Assembly (NCBI RefSeq): GCF_039566955.1
Contig: NZ_CP154796.1
Coordinates: forward strand, 6,696,001 to 6,760,000
Source of the DNA: Micromonospora sp. DSM 45708
Lineage (GTDB): Bacteria; Actinomycetota; Actinomycetes; Mycobacteriales; Micromonosporaceae
Direction of reading: 5' to 3'
DNA length: 64,000 nucleotides
Numbering within the stretch: the first letter of the stretch is position 1; every line of letters begins with the position of its first letter. Below are positions 16,518-24,440 of this stretch, piece after piece. The notes below the pieces were generated by a model. It did not search any database, was not told where the DNA came from, and saw nothing but the letters and a program-made list of their open reading frames with translations. The position numbers and the translations under genes are program-made.

Positions 16518-17035
16518 GAGAGGCGACCGTCGGCGGCCAGCCACGCCATGATCGCTTTGGTGTAGCTGCGGAACTGGCGGCGTACCTGTGGCCGGCAGTC
16601 GCAGCCGGTGCCGTGGACGGCTTCGTGGAGCTGGTCGCCGTAGCGCACGACGGCGGCCGGGTCGACGGCTACGGGGTCGGTGACCGGATCGCGGGCCGGC
16701 GGCGGGGTGAGGTGGGAGTCGTCAAGGCGGTCGGTGACCTTGCCGATGCAGGCGGCTATCACCTGTTGCGGGTCGTGGCCGAGGCTGGCGATGGCGACCA
16801 GCGCGGTGAGCACGACGTCGGCCAGTTCGGCGGCGACGTCATCGCTGGTGTGGGTGACGCCTTTGCGCGGGTTCTGTCCGAGGGTGCCGATCCACGCGGC
16901 GGCGACCTCTCCCGCTTCCTCGGTGACCTTCAGGATGCGCAGCCCGGTTTCCTCGCGGCTGCGCCCGTTGATCGCATCGAGGCGGGCGGTGACCTCAGCG
17001 GCGATGTCGAACAGGGTGGGTGTGGTGACGGTCAT
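16514..17035 (-). CDS. MazG-like NTP pyrophosphohydrolase
   Basis: About 173 residues from MTVTTPTLFDI with AAAGG upstream. The N-terminal 95 residues fit the all-alpha MazG/dUTPase-like fold: VTEEAGEVAAAWIG (ExxE) and DDVAAELADVVLTALVAI (ExxD) are the metal-binding pairs. A C-terminal segment with CDCRPQVRRQFRSY is not part of that fold. MazG-like enzymes hydrolyse (d)NTPs; in mobile elements they may clean nucleotide pools or counter host alarmones. It shares a start/stop overlap with the DUF6197-like gene. Confidence 0.8.
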   Translation of the reverse strand: MTVTTPTLFDIAAEVTARLDAINGRSREETGLRILKVTEEAGEVAAAWIGTLGQNPRKGVTHTSDDVAAELADVVLTALVAIASLGHDPQQVIAACIGKVTDRLDDSHLTPPPARDPVTDPVAVDPAAVVRYGDQLHEAVHGTGCDCRPQVRRQFRSYTKAIMAWLAADGRLS

Positions 17036-17085
17036 CAGGGAACGCCTTTCCGGGCGGGGCAGAACGATGGCCAGCGTCGGGCGGG

Positions 17086-17122
17086 CGCTGGCCATCAGGT
17101 AGTGAGGGCGCGAAGCGCGCCG
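17086..17122. repeat. Intercistronic hairpin repeat, copy 2
   Basis: Second copy of the 37-bp unit at 15995-16031, between the small membrane-protein gene and the MazG-like gene, with the dyad GGCGCGAAGCGCGCC intact. Confidence 0.65.
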
Positions 17123-17135
17123 TTGATGTGGTGGT

Positions 17136-17366
17136 TCAGTCGTGGTGGCGCAGCAGTGTCCAGACGGCGAACGCGGCGACGGTGATGATCAGGGCGGCGG
17201 TCAGGATGCCGCCGGTGAGGTCGCGGATGAGCCATCCGGTGAGGCGGGCACGGGCGATGGTGGCGTCGGCGTGCCAGGCGACGCGCTCGACGCGGCGGCC
17301 GAGCGGCACGCCGAGGATCAGGCCGAGCAGGATGCCGAGGGCAAGCCCGGTGAGGGCCAGGATCAT
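17136..17366 (-). CDS. Small membrane protein, 76 residues
   Basis: Starts at ATG 17366. Two hydrophobic segments (ILALTGLALGILLGLILGV and GGILTAALIITVAAFAVWTLL) flank a basic cytoplasmic-type loop (RRVERVAWHADATIARARL). I do not recognise a family. Its place between the translocase and replication modules suggests a minor transfer or entry-exclusion role. Confidence 0.55.
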   Translation of the reverse strand: MILALTGLALGILLGLILGVPLGRRVERVAWHADATIARARLTGWLIRDLTGGILTAALIITVAAFAVWTLLRHHD

Positions 17367-17528
17367 GAGAACTCCGCAAGGGCGTGGTTGGTGACGGACT
17401 GTCGATGTCGGGTGCGTGGGGCCGTTTGAACGGCTGCGTGTGAACGGGCGGTGTGAACGGCCATCTACTAGGACCCGGGCGGCCCCGTTCGCACGGTGCA
17501 AACGGGGCCGCTGGTTGGTGACGGTGGG

Positions 17529-19460
17529 TTATGCCGGGGTAGGGATGCGGATCTTGTAGGTGCCCCGATCGGTCTTGCGGAGCATGGCGTCGGGGCCGGT
17601 GGACAGTTGGCCGAGGGCCTTGCGAATCCAGCCGTAACCGAGGCCGGTGGCGGCGATGACGTCGCCCAGCTCACCCGGGCGCACGAATTCGACGCCAGAG
17701 TCGTGCAGGTCGTACAGGTGCCCGCGCAGATGCTCGTATGCCTCTTGGCTGGCCATGGCCGGCTGGCGCAGGCCGAGGGGGATGCGGGGCATGCCGGGCG
17801 GGATGCGGATCGGCTCGGCGGCGTCGACATCGTCGGGCGGGTCGTTGGGGTTGACGGCCCGGTTCGGCTCGGCAGGGTCGTCGTCGCGCTCGTCGTCCAT
17901 GTCCGGCTCCGGGCGAGGGCGGGATGCCGGGCGGGCCGGCTGCGGGTTGGCGGGCTCGGTGGCCGGCTGCCCGCCGAGGTAAGGGGCGATGGCCGCCGCC
18001 CGGTGGTCTTCGTCCGCGACGAACGAGCGGCAGGGCATCGTCCAGCGGGTGGTGTCGGTGCCGGGGACTTCGGCGTAGAGGTAGCCGGGCTTCGTGTTCT
18101 TCCATGCCCAGGGCATGGCGCCGGCGTCGAGGGTGGCCTCCGACAGGGCCATACCGGCGTCAATGTCTTTGTCGACTCCGAGGCAGATCGACCCGGGGAT
18201 GTTCGCTCGCGCGCTGGTGGGGAACCGGTCATGCGATGCGCGCTGCAACCCGAACAGCAGCGAGATGCCCGCGCTTCGGGCGGCTTCGGTCAGCTCCGTG
18301 ACCAGGGGGTTGCCAGCGGCAACCTGGGCGGCTTCGTCCACGATCACCACCCGGTAGCGGGGGCACTGGCGGCAGCCCTTCGTCCACTGCTTGTGGCCGT
18401 GGGCGCCGATCTGCCGGGCGCGGCCAGTGATGTCGGTGTAGAGGTCTTCCAACATGTCGTTGGTGTCGTCCTCGGTCAACGCGACCCGGGCCGCGCCGTT
18501 ACGCGCCCACGTGGGGAGCTGGTCGCCCTTACGCGGGTCGGCCAGCCACAGCTCGGCATCGGGTCGGGAGATGACCTCGGCGGCGATGTTGAGGATGACC
18601 TCGGTCTTGCCCGCACCGGACATGCCCACGATCAGGAAGTGAGCAGCGTTGCGGCCCGCGTGATGGTCGCCGGGCAGCCACAGCATCAGCGGCTCTCCGT
18701 CTTCCATCACGCCGAGCACGATCGGTTCCGCGATCGAGCGGCCCGGGGCGGACAGCCCCGGCCACGGGATCATGGCCCGGAGTTGGTCGACCGGTACGAC
18801 CTCCACCCGCCCTCGCCGCGCCGAGTCGGGGTTGGGGATGACCCGCACCGCCGTTTCCGGCACGTCCAGCGCCGAGGCGAGCGCGGCCCGATCGCCGGCC
18901 AGTTCCCGCACCGACGTGCCTGCGTCCAGGGTCACCGCGGCTGACGCCTTCGCACCCTTGATCGTAGGCCGAGACACCGCAGCGTTGCGCAGGCTCTTGA
19001 CCGCATCGGCCAGCCCACCACCGGCAGCATCGTCGCCGTCGCCGTTGCGCAGCACCCGCACCACCGCCATCGCGATGGACGCGGTAGGGGCACCGATCAG
19101 CCACATGTCCGACCACGGCGACGACCACGGCGCGGCGATCGTCGCACCGATCGCCCACACCGACCCCGCCACACAGGTCGTGGTGGCCACCGCTCGGCGG
19201 ACGACGCCCCGCGCGGCGGCGGCCCGCCACGTCAGCGACGTCAGGGCGGTGCCGGCGAGAGTCAGCCCGGCGGCAGCAGCGCCGACGGAGGTGGGGTCAT
19301 CACCCCACCGCCAGTGGGCCAGGCCGGTAGCGACGGCCAGGCCGATAGACCCGGTCGGAGTGACCAGGTAAGGCCACAACGGCAGCCGCACCGTGTGTAC
19401 TGCGGCCAGGCCGGACGGGTCGGTGATCCCGCCGTTCTTCGGCATCCGTGTCTTCGCCAT
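17529..19460 (-). CDS. FtsK/SpoIIIE-like conjugal DNA translocase (TraB/TraSA type)
   Basis: 643 residues. N-terminal membrane segments (about 33-50, 60-80, 95-135), then a RecA-like motor: Walker A GMSGAGKTE at 279-287, acidic ELWLADPRKGDQL, Walker B RVVIVDEAAQVAAG, and SLLFGLQRASHDRFPTSARAN. The C-terminal 70 residues (GVEFVRPGELGDVIAATGLGYGWIRKALGQL) form a winged-helix like the DNA-binding gamma domain of FtsK. Such a protein alone pumps double-stranded DNA between mycelia in actinomycete conjugation. No relaxase is present, in keeping with this mode. Confidence 0.93.
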   Translation of the reverse strand: MAKTRMPKNGGITDPSGLAAVHTVRLPLWPYLVTPTGSIGLAVATGLAHWRWGDDPTSVGAAAAGLTLAGTALTSLTWRAAAARGVVRRAVATTTCVAGSVWAIGATIAAPWSSPWSDMWLIGAPTASIAMAVVRVLRNGDGDDAAGGGLADAVKSLRNAAVSRPTIKGAKASAAVTLDAGTSVRELAGDRAALASALDVPETAVRVIPNPDSARRGRVEVVPVDQLRAMIPWPGLSAPGRSIAEPIVLGVMEDGEPLMLWLPGDHHAGRNAAHFLIVGMSGAGKTEVILNIAAEVISRPDAELWLADPRKGDQLPTWARNGAARVALTEDDTNDMLEDLYTDITGRARQIGAHGHKQWTKGCRQCPRYRVVIVDEAAQVAAGNPLVTELTEAARSAGISLLFGLQRASHDRFPTSARANIPGSICLGVDKDIDAGMALSEATLDAGAMPWAWKNTKPGYLYAEVPGTDTTRWTMPCRSFVADEDHRAAAIAPYLGGQPATEPANPQPARPASRPRPEPDMDDERDDDPAEPNRAVNPNDPPDDVDAAEPIRIPPGMPRIPLGLRQPAMASQEAYEHLRGHLYDLHDSGVEFVRPGELGDVIAATGLGYGWIRKALGQLSTGPDAMLRKTDRGTYKIRIPTPA

Positions 19461-19477
19461 CTCTCCTCCTCTCGCGA

Positions 19478-19858
19478 TCAGGCGGTGAACTTGAAGTCGG
19501 GCCGGCGGCTGCCCCGGTAGCCGACCTGCTCCAGCTCCGGCATGTACGCGGTGACGAACCGGTTGTTCGCGGTGATGATGTACTGACTGGCCACGACCAG
19601 CGCCTCACTGGCCTGCTGAATCGGCTTGGCCACCTGACGGGCACGCGCCCTGGCGGTCAGACCACCGACCACGACGACCCCACCGCCGACGCGACGCAGG
19701 CGGGCATCCAACTCGCTGGCGGTGATCCCCAGTTCCAGGGCGGCGGCGTGCAGGATGCGGCGGGTGCTCTCGCACCACTCAATCAATGCGTGGTTGTCGG
19801 TCAGCGAGTCCGCACCGGAGAACAGCGTGCGGCCCGAGGGCGGGTTGGTGTTCGACAC
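19478..19858 (-). CDS. Hypothetical AICE protein, 126 residues
   Basis: The GTG start (19858) has GGAGA 7 bases upstream. Helical content dominates (HALIEWCESTRRILHAAA, ELDARLRRVGGGV, ARQVAKPIQQASEALVVASQ), ending in YRGSRRPDFKFTA. No catalytic motif, signal peptide or membrane helix. It lies 17 bases before the translocase start and is likely co-transcribed, so it may be a transfer accessory. Confidence 0.65.
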   Translation of the reverse strand: MSNTNPPSGRTLFSGADSLTDNHALIEWCESTRRILHAAALELGITASELDARLRRVGGGVVVVGGLTARARARQVAKPIQQASEALVVASQYIITANNRFVTAYMPELEQVGYRGSRRPDFKFTA

Positions 19859-19878
19859 GAAACGTCTCCTTCGAGCAG

Positions 19879-20340
19879 TCAGGCGAGGGCGGTGAGCAGG
19901 GCAGTGACGGCGATGCCGACCAGACCGGCCAGCAGCAGATCGACGGCGGCGCGGACCCGCCGGTACTTGCGCACTGCCGTGTGGGACAGCCACACCAGTT
20001 CGTGCGCTCGCAGGGAGGCCATGCTCAGCGGCGGCAGCGCGGCGTCGGTCATCAGGTCCCCCGGTGCGCTGACGGCATAGCGCACGAGGCCGTGGCTCCC
20101 GCCGAGGGATGGGCGGACCGCGCAGGCCAGCAACCCGACCGCCACACCGATCACTGCGACCGTGGCCGCTCCGGCGGTGAGGGCGGGGGTGGGTAGGTCG
20201 GCGCGGGCCAGCACGGCGAGGCCGATGGTGAGGGCGGTGCCGGCGAGCGTGAGCAGCGTCGAGGCTTTCGCGTCCACGCGGACCAGCTCGGCGCGCACGG
20301 TGGCCAGCTCGGCAGTCAGGAACGTGGTATCTGGCACCAT
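19879..20340 (-). CDS. Two-TM protein of Pycsar-effector (PycTM/DUF5706) type
   Basis: 153 residues. The start MVPDTTF has GGAGGG about 10 bases upstream. An N-terminal helix leads into VRVDAKASTLLTLAGTALTI, the D-x-KA signature typical of the Pycsar TM-effector domain, then paired hydrophobic segments (about 30-72), a cytoplasmic helix HELVWLSHTAVRKYRRV and a C-terminal TM segment. This domain was named for membrane effectors of cyclic-nucleotide immunity. Here it sits in the transfer operon without a cyclase, so a role in entry exclusion or transfer is equally possible. Confidence 0.75.
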   Translation of the reverse strand: MVPDTTFLTAELATVRAELVRVDAKASTLLTLAGTALTIGLAVLARADLPTPALTAGAATVAVIGVAVGLLACAVRPSLGGSHGLVRYAVSAPGDLMTDAALPPLSMASLRAHELVWLSHTAVRKYRRVRAAVDLLLAGLVGIAVTALLTALA

Positions 20341-20432
20341 CAGAGGTGCCCTCCTCTCACGTAGAGGTTGGGTGACCGGACCGGCGGCACAGCACTGGTT
20401 TCCAGGCCGTGAGGCTGTGCCGCCGGGCGGGG

Positions 20433-21317
20433 TCAACGACGGTTGTTGGCGGCGATCCGACCGCCGAGTTCGACCAGGCAGATCGAGGCGACGACCACGA
20501 GGCCATCGACGGACAGCGGGAGCAGGTACTGCGCGCCGTTGGTCTCGCCGTAGCGGGCGGCGACAGCGGCCATGTGCCAGTAGGACACCCACGCGGCGAT
20601 CCCGGCGATCAGCGCCGTCGCCGCCCACCGGCCGATCGCCAGCCGGCGTGAGTGCACCGGCACCCGGGAGATCAGCTCGATGGTCAGCAGCAGCGCCAAC
20701 GGCGACCACGCGGAGATGACCTGCGAGATCAGCTCATCCCGGGCGTGCAGCACGTTCCCGGCGATCGACGCGGCCACCCCGAGAGCGAGCACCAACCGGA
20801 CCGCCCACCGGATGCGCTTGAACTGCTTGACCAGCCCAACCCCACCCGACTCCGGCTCCGGCTCCGGGGCGGAGGTGGGGTCGGGGGCGCGGCCGGGGCT
20901 GATCTTCGGACCCGGGTGTCCGTCCACCCGGAGCTGCGGCGACTCACCCTCGGCCCGGCGGCGGCGAAACCACCCCCGACGCGGTTCGGACACCTCAACA
21001 CGCTCCGGGTCGACCGGCTCCGGCACCGGGTCCGAGGTTGGCTCCGGGTACGAGGTCGGGGCGGGTACCGGGCCGATCGGCTCGGGGTAATCCGGCACCA
21101 CCAGCTCAGCGGTGGTCGCCGGGTCCGGGGTGACGACCGGGTCGGCGGTGCGGGCCAACAGCCGCTCGCGTAGCTCGGTGGCCTTCGGAGCGCCGATCTT
21201 GAACTGCTTCTGAAGGCGGTTACGCGAGGGCACCTCACCGAGCTGGTCGGTCAGTGCCAACGCGCCCGGGTAGAGGTCGTCGACGCTACGGGGGTGGATG
21301 CTGGCGGGAGCGGTCAT
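20433..21317 (-). CDS. DUF2637 (Spd-like) polytopic membrane protein
   Basis: 294 residues. A helix-turn-helix-like N-terminus (GEVPSRNRLQKQFKIGAPKATELRE) and a Pro/Glu-rich linker (about 60-155) precede four membrane segments of the DUF2637 type (RWAVRLVLALGVAASIAGN; LALLLTIELISRVP; SYWHMAAVAARYGE; LLPLSVDGLVVVASI). DUF2637 proteins accompany spread functions in AICEs and Streptomyces plasmids. The N-terminal winged helix joined to the membrane part is notable. Its ATG overlaps the stop of the 39-residue gene upstream. Confidence 0.8.
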   Translation of the reverse strand: MTAPASIHPRSVDDLYPGALALTDQLGEVPSRNRLQKQFKIGAPKATELRERLLARTADPVVTPDPATTAELVVPDYPEPIGPVPAPTSYPEPTSDPVPEPVDPERVEVSEPRRGWFRRRRAEGESPQLRVDGHPGPKISPGRAPDPTSAPEPEPESGGVGLVKQFKRIRWAVRLVLALGVAASIAGNVLHARDELISQVISAWSPLALLLTIELISRVPVHSRRLAIGRWAATALIAGIAAWVSYWHMAAVAARYGETNGAQYLLPLSVDGLVVVASICLVELGGRIAANNRR

Positions 21318-21433
21318 CGAAGGGTCTCCTTCGTGGTCGGGGCCTCACTGTTGAGGGCATGGGCGATGGCGAACGGGGCGAGCATCACGGCGCTGCCACC
21401 CAGGACGATGAGCAGCAGCAACAGCACGGTCAT
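21314..21433 (-). CDS. 39-residue single-TM peptide
   Basis: ATG at 21433 with GGAGG 7 bases upstream. Residues 2-28 are hydrophobic (TVLLLLLIVLGGSAVMLAPF), followed by a short polar tail. It overlaps both neighbours by 4 bases (ATGA junctions), so it is part of a coupled series. Possibly a Spd-type helper peptide. Confidence 0.7.
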   Translation of the reverse strand: MTVLLLLLIVLGGSAVMLAPFAIAHALNSEAPTTKETLR

Positions 21434-21798
21434 CGGGTGCCTCCTTCGGCACAGTTCAGGCACTCGCCCAGCGAGCGCGGGATGCAGTAAGGGCGCACCT
21501 GCCGGCACACCCGGCACGTGCGGCGGGCGGTCAACGCCTTGCCGATCGCGGCGCGTTGAGCGGGGGTAGCGGTGCGCTTCGGCCGGGCCAGGTCGACGCG
21601 GTAGAGGTAGGCGGTGCGGGTGCCGCCGACGCCGCGCCAGAGGATCTGCGCGGCCACCGGCTGACCGGCTGGCCGTAGCCCGGCGGCCCGCAGTTGGCGG
21701 CGGGTGGCGTAACCGGGCGGTGCGCCCTGCCACCAGTAGGTGGGGATGCCGTACTGCGACCCGTCCGGGTCCCAGTAGGCGGCGCGGATGCGGGACAT
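21430..21798 (-). CDS. RRQRL-motif zinc-binding protein
   Basis: 122 residues from MSRIRAAYWD. The motif YATRRQLRAAGLRPAGQPV is characteristic of a family found in AICEs. The C-terminus holds paired cysteines (CRVCRQVRPYC ... CLNCAEG) that should bind zinc. Function unknown; perhaps nucleic-acid binding during transfer. It overlaps neighbours at both ends (TGATG upstream, ATGA downstream). Confidence 0.8.
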   Translation of the reverse strand: MSRIRAAYWDPDGSQYGIPTYWWQGAPPGYATRRQLRAAGLRPAGQPVAAQILWRGVGGTRTAYLYRVDLARPKRTATPAQRAAIGKALTARRTCRVCRQVRPYCIPRSLGECLNCAEGGTR

Positions 21799-22073
21799 CA
21801 GGTCGCCGCCTTGAGCCGGTAGACCGGGAAGGTGTCGGGGTTGACGAAGTACAGATCCCCCCACGGGGAGCGGTACTCGATCCGCCACGTGTCGACCTTC
21901 AGAGCAGGGTCCGTGCCGGCCCAACCGACCGCGATCACCCGGTCAACCGAGAACAGACCCGAGCCGGGCCGCCCGGCGTGGGCGATCAGGTCACCGACGC
22001 GCACCTCACGAGGCGCGACACGCTCCAGGTCCCGCGCGGTGTACCGGTACCGGTCGGCCTCCGGTTCCGCCAT
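21798..22073 (-). CDS. Hypothetical AICE protein, 91 residues
   Basis: Mostly beta (APREVRVGDLIAHAGR, SGLFSVDRVIAVGWAGTD, DTWRIEYRSPWGDLYFVNPD), resembling small SH3-like or barrel folds. No motif is recognised. It is coupled to both neighbours by single-base stop/start overlaps. Confidence 0.6.
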   Translation of the reverse strand: MAEPEADRYRYTARDLERVAPREVRVGDLIAHAGRPGSGLFSVDRVIAVGWAGTDPALKVDTWRIEYRSPWGDLYFVNPDTFPVYRLKAAT

Positions 22074-22306
22074 CACGCGGCCCGGCGGGGCTCGACGCTG
22101 CCGGCGAGGTCGGCGGCGGCGCGGGTAACCCGGGCTTCAGCCCGGCGGACCCGACGCCAGTCCAACGGGGACGGGCCACCGTGGTCCTCGGCGTAGATCA
22201 GGCTGATCTCGGCATCGAGCAGGTCCAACTCGGCGGCGATCAGCGGCCACTCGGCATCGATCGCGGCCAGATCGGCGGACAACGGCCCGTGCTGGTCGTG
22301 GTTCAC
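22073..22306 (-). CDS. DUF6284-like protein
   Basis: 77 residues from GTG 22306. Helical, with DLAAIDAEWPLIAAELDLLDAEI and DWRRVRRAEARVTRAAADLAG; the acidic first helix and basic second helix are typical of DUF6284 proteins in actinomycete elements. The start overlaps the stop of the zinc-ribbon gene (GTGA). Function unknown. Confidence 0.65.
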   Translation of the reverse strand: MNHDQHGPLSADLAAIDAEWPLIAAELDLLDAEISLIYAEDHGGPSPLDWRRVRRAEARVTRAAADLAGSVEPRRAA

Positions 22307-22464
22307 TTCGCTCGGTTCCTTCCAGTACGACGGGCCGGCTGCCGGCACGGCCGGCAACGGCGCTCATCGGGGGCCAGCGGGGCGAGGTCCCCGCAGCCGT
22401 TGCAGGTGCGCCACACGGCGCTGGACTTCGTCGTGACACGCACACACGCGGCAAGCACGGACAT
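22303..22464 (-). CDS. 53-residue zinc-ribbon protein
   Basis: Read directly from the sequence: ATG 22464 to TGA 22303. Two Cys pairs (TCNGCGDLAP and RCRPCRQPAR) spaced by 13 residues form a probable zinc ribbon, with a basic tail RRTGRNRAK. A GGAGAGG site lies upstream. It is the first gene of the coupled transfer operon and its stop overlaps the next GTG. Mobile-element transfer proteins with similar small ribbons are common; the role is unknown. Confidence 0.7.
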   Translation of the reverse strand: MSVLAACVRVTTKSSAVWRTCNGCGDLAPLAPDERRCRPCRQPARRTGRNRAK

Positions 22465-22881
22465 AGCGGGATCACCTCTCCCCAGGTCAGATCGGGTAAG
22501 GCAGCCACGGCAGGAAGCACGCTGGGGCGGTGGGCAGCCATGGCTGATGGATCAGTGGCAGAAGCGGTGCCGCGCGCCGGACCCGTCCACTCGGCCCGCT
22601 CGCCCGGGACGTACCGGGGTCGGCCACCGTGTGGCTCAAGGCGGGCATACCGCAGACGGATCTACGCGGCACTTCTGCTCTGGAGTTATCAATGAACGAG
22701 TGCGCGGCAGCCCGTACGCGAACGCCACAGCCGAAGCCGCAACGCCGACGCCGCCAACTAGCCGGCTTGTCGTTCCTGGCTAGCCAGGTTCGATGAGATG
22801 ACGGTAGGTGTGCCTGGCTAGTCAGGTCAAGATGGCGCGGCAAACTTTCTTAGCTTGGCTAGCCAGCGATACCGTGGAGGG
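22465..22881. promoter_or_regulatory. Divergent control region of the transfer operon and GntR regulator
   Basis: 417 bases without a convincing gene between the leftward transfer operon and the rightward regulator. The right part holds the operator array described separately; the left part (22480-22700) has no obvious signal. Confidence 0.6.
22775..22867. promoter_or_regulatory. Operator array CCTGGCTAGCCAGG for the GntR regulator
   Basis: Three near-identical palindromes: CCTGGCTAGCCAGG (22775-22788), CCTGGCTAGTCAGG (22813-22826) and CTTGGCTAGCCAGC (22854-22867), with a weaker ACTAGCCGGC half near 22758. The centre-to-centre spacings are 38 and 41 bases. The last one ends 15 bases before the regulator start, which suggests autorepression, as for KorSA in pSAM2. 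Confidence 0.85.
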
Positions 22882-23748
22882 GTGAGCGAGAATCTTGACT
22901 TCCTCGGCCAGCTAGACCCCGACGACCCGAAACAGGCGTCGCAGCAGATCGCCAACAAGCTGCGGGCCGCCATCCTCACGCGCCGGCTTGTTCCTGGCGA
23001 CAAGCTGCCGTCACAGCCCGAGCTAGCCGCGCGATACGGCGTGGCACGGGAAACCGTCAAGCGCGCCCTGGAACTGCTCCGGGCAGAGCGGCTGATCGTG
23101 TCCCGGCAGGGGAGCGGCGCGTTCGTCCGCGCGCAGACGCAGCGGGCCGTGGAGCTGCGCCCGCACATTGAAGCCACGTTCGAGCGGCCTCACGTCACCA
23201 TCGACTTCGCCGGATTCTCTGGGGAGACGCTGCGCGACGCGCTCGCCGAAGCACTCGATAAGGTCCGCGTCGGACGGCTTGCACCGGAGACAATCGCGGT
23301 GCGCGTCCTGATCTCCGATATGACCGCACCAATGGCACTGCCCGCACGAGCCGAGACCCAAGCCGATGACCCGGCCGTACGTGAACGCGCCGAGCGGATC
23401 ACCCGCCGGGCGGCGGACGGCATCATCGATCAGGTCACCGAGCTGGGTGACCTCGGTCTGATCCGGTCGACCACCGTCGAGGTACGGATGCACCGGGCAT
23501 CGCCGCTGTTCAAGCTCTACATCCTCAACGGCGAGGAAGTCTTCTATGGCTTTTACCCGGTCGTTGAACGCACCGTTTCCGTCAAGGGCGAGCCGACGGC
23601 GATCTACGACCTGATGGGTAAGGACGTGCCGCTATTCCACTACGCGGTGACCGACGACGACGCCTCGCACGGCACGCAGTTCGTGGAAGCCTCGCGCCAG
23701 TGGTTCGACTCGGTGTGGTCGACCATCGCTTACCGGTACGACGGATGA
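22882..23748 (+). CDS. GntR-family repressor (KorSA-like) of the element
   Basis: 288 residues from GTG 22882 with GGAGG just upstream. The winged helix (ASQQIANKLRAAILTRRLVPGDKLPSQPELAARYGVARETVKRALE, residues about 18-62; read in pieces) is a clear GntR DNA-binding domain. The C-terminal domain (VEVRMHRASPLFKLYILNG, EEVFYGFYPVVERTV) suggests an effector-binding region of uncertain type. It is divergent from the transfer operon and faces three palindromic operators. Likely role: repress transfer and replication genes until signalled. The HAD gene overlaps its stop (ATGA). Confidence 0.9.
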   Translation: MSENLDFLGQLDPDDPKQASQQIANKLRAAILTRRLVPGDKLPSQPELAARYGVARETVKRALELLRAERLIVSRQGSGAFVRAQTQRAVELRPHIEATFERPHVTIDFAGFSGETLRDALAEALDKVRVGRLAPETIAVRVLISDMTAPMALPARAETQADDPAVRERAERITRRAADGIIDQVTELGDLGLIRSTTVEVRMHRASPLFKLYILNGEEVFYGFYPVVERTVSVKGEPTAIYDLMGKDVPLFHYAVTDDDASHGTQFVEASRQWFDSVWSTIAYRYDG

Positions 23749-24440
23749 ACGCCGACCTTGACCGGCTACTAGCTGGAGTCGGTGCGCTGCTACTCGACTT
23801 CGACGGCCCGGTGTGCAGCATCTTCGCCGGCTACCCCGCACCGCAGGTTGCCGCCGAGCTGGTCGCCGTGCTTCGGAAGCACGGCGTCGACGTACCGCCC
23901 GATCTTGCGAGCGAACCGGACCCGCTAGAGGTGTTGCGCCGCACCGGCGCGGCCGGCGACCAAGACTTCACGCAGGCCGTAGAGGACACACTTTGCGCAG
24001 CCGAGCGCCGCGCCGTCGAGACTGCCGAACCTACGCCGTACGGTCGGGAAGTCATCGTGGCGGCCCGGCAGGCCGGAATGCCGGTGGCGGTAGTCAGCAA
24101 CAACTCAGCAGGTGCAGTGAGTGCGTACCTGGCGGCGCATCGGCTCGCCGCGTACGTCTCGCCTGTGGTCGGCCGGCCGTACGCAGACCCGGGGCGCATG
24201 AAACCCAACCCCCAACCGATCATGCAAGCAGTGAGGGCTGTCGGGGAACTGGCGAGCCGGTGCGTTCTGGTTGGTGACTCGCTCTCAGACATTGAGGGAG
24301 CGCGGAAGGCAGGCGTGCGGGTGATCGGCTACGCGAATCGACCGAACAAGGCTGAGGCGTTCCGGGCAGCCGGGGCGGACGTGGTGACCACGAGCATGGG
24401 CGAGATAGCCGGCGTATTGATCAAGCGTGCCGGTGGCTGA
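23745..24440 (+). CDS. HAD-family hydrolase
   Basis: 231 residues from MNADLDRLLAG. Motif I is LLLDFDGPVCSIF (the second Asp of DxD is preserved), motif II VAVVSNNSAGAV, Lys in MKPNPQPIMQAV and motif III LVGDSLSDIEGARKAG. This is a phosphoglycolate-phosphatase-like member with a helical cap. It is translationally coupled to the GntR gene; a HAD or Nudix gene next to the regulator is a recurring AICE feature. Its substrate may be the small ligand sensed by the regulator, but this is inference. Confidence 0.88.
   Translation: MNADLDRLLAGVGALLLDFDGPVCSIFAGYPAPQVAAELVAVLRKHGVDVPPDLASEPDPLEVLRRTGAAGDQDFTQAVEDTLCAAERRAVETAEPTPYGREVIVAARQAGMPVAVVSNNSAGAVSAYLAAHRLAAYVSPVVGRPYADPGRMKPNPQPIMQAVRAVGELASRCVLVGDSLSDIEGARKAGVRVIGYANRPNKAEAFRAAGADVVTTSMGEIAGVLIKRAGG

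Noticed and set aside
17529..19460. Chromosomal FtsK or type VII EccC ATPase
   Set aside because: Length, a single motor domain, C-terminal winged helix and AICE context fit an element DNA translocase instead.
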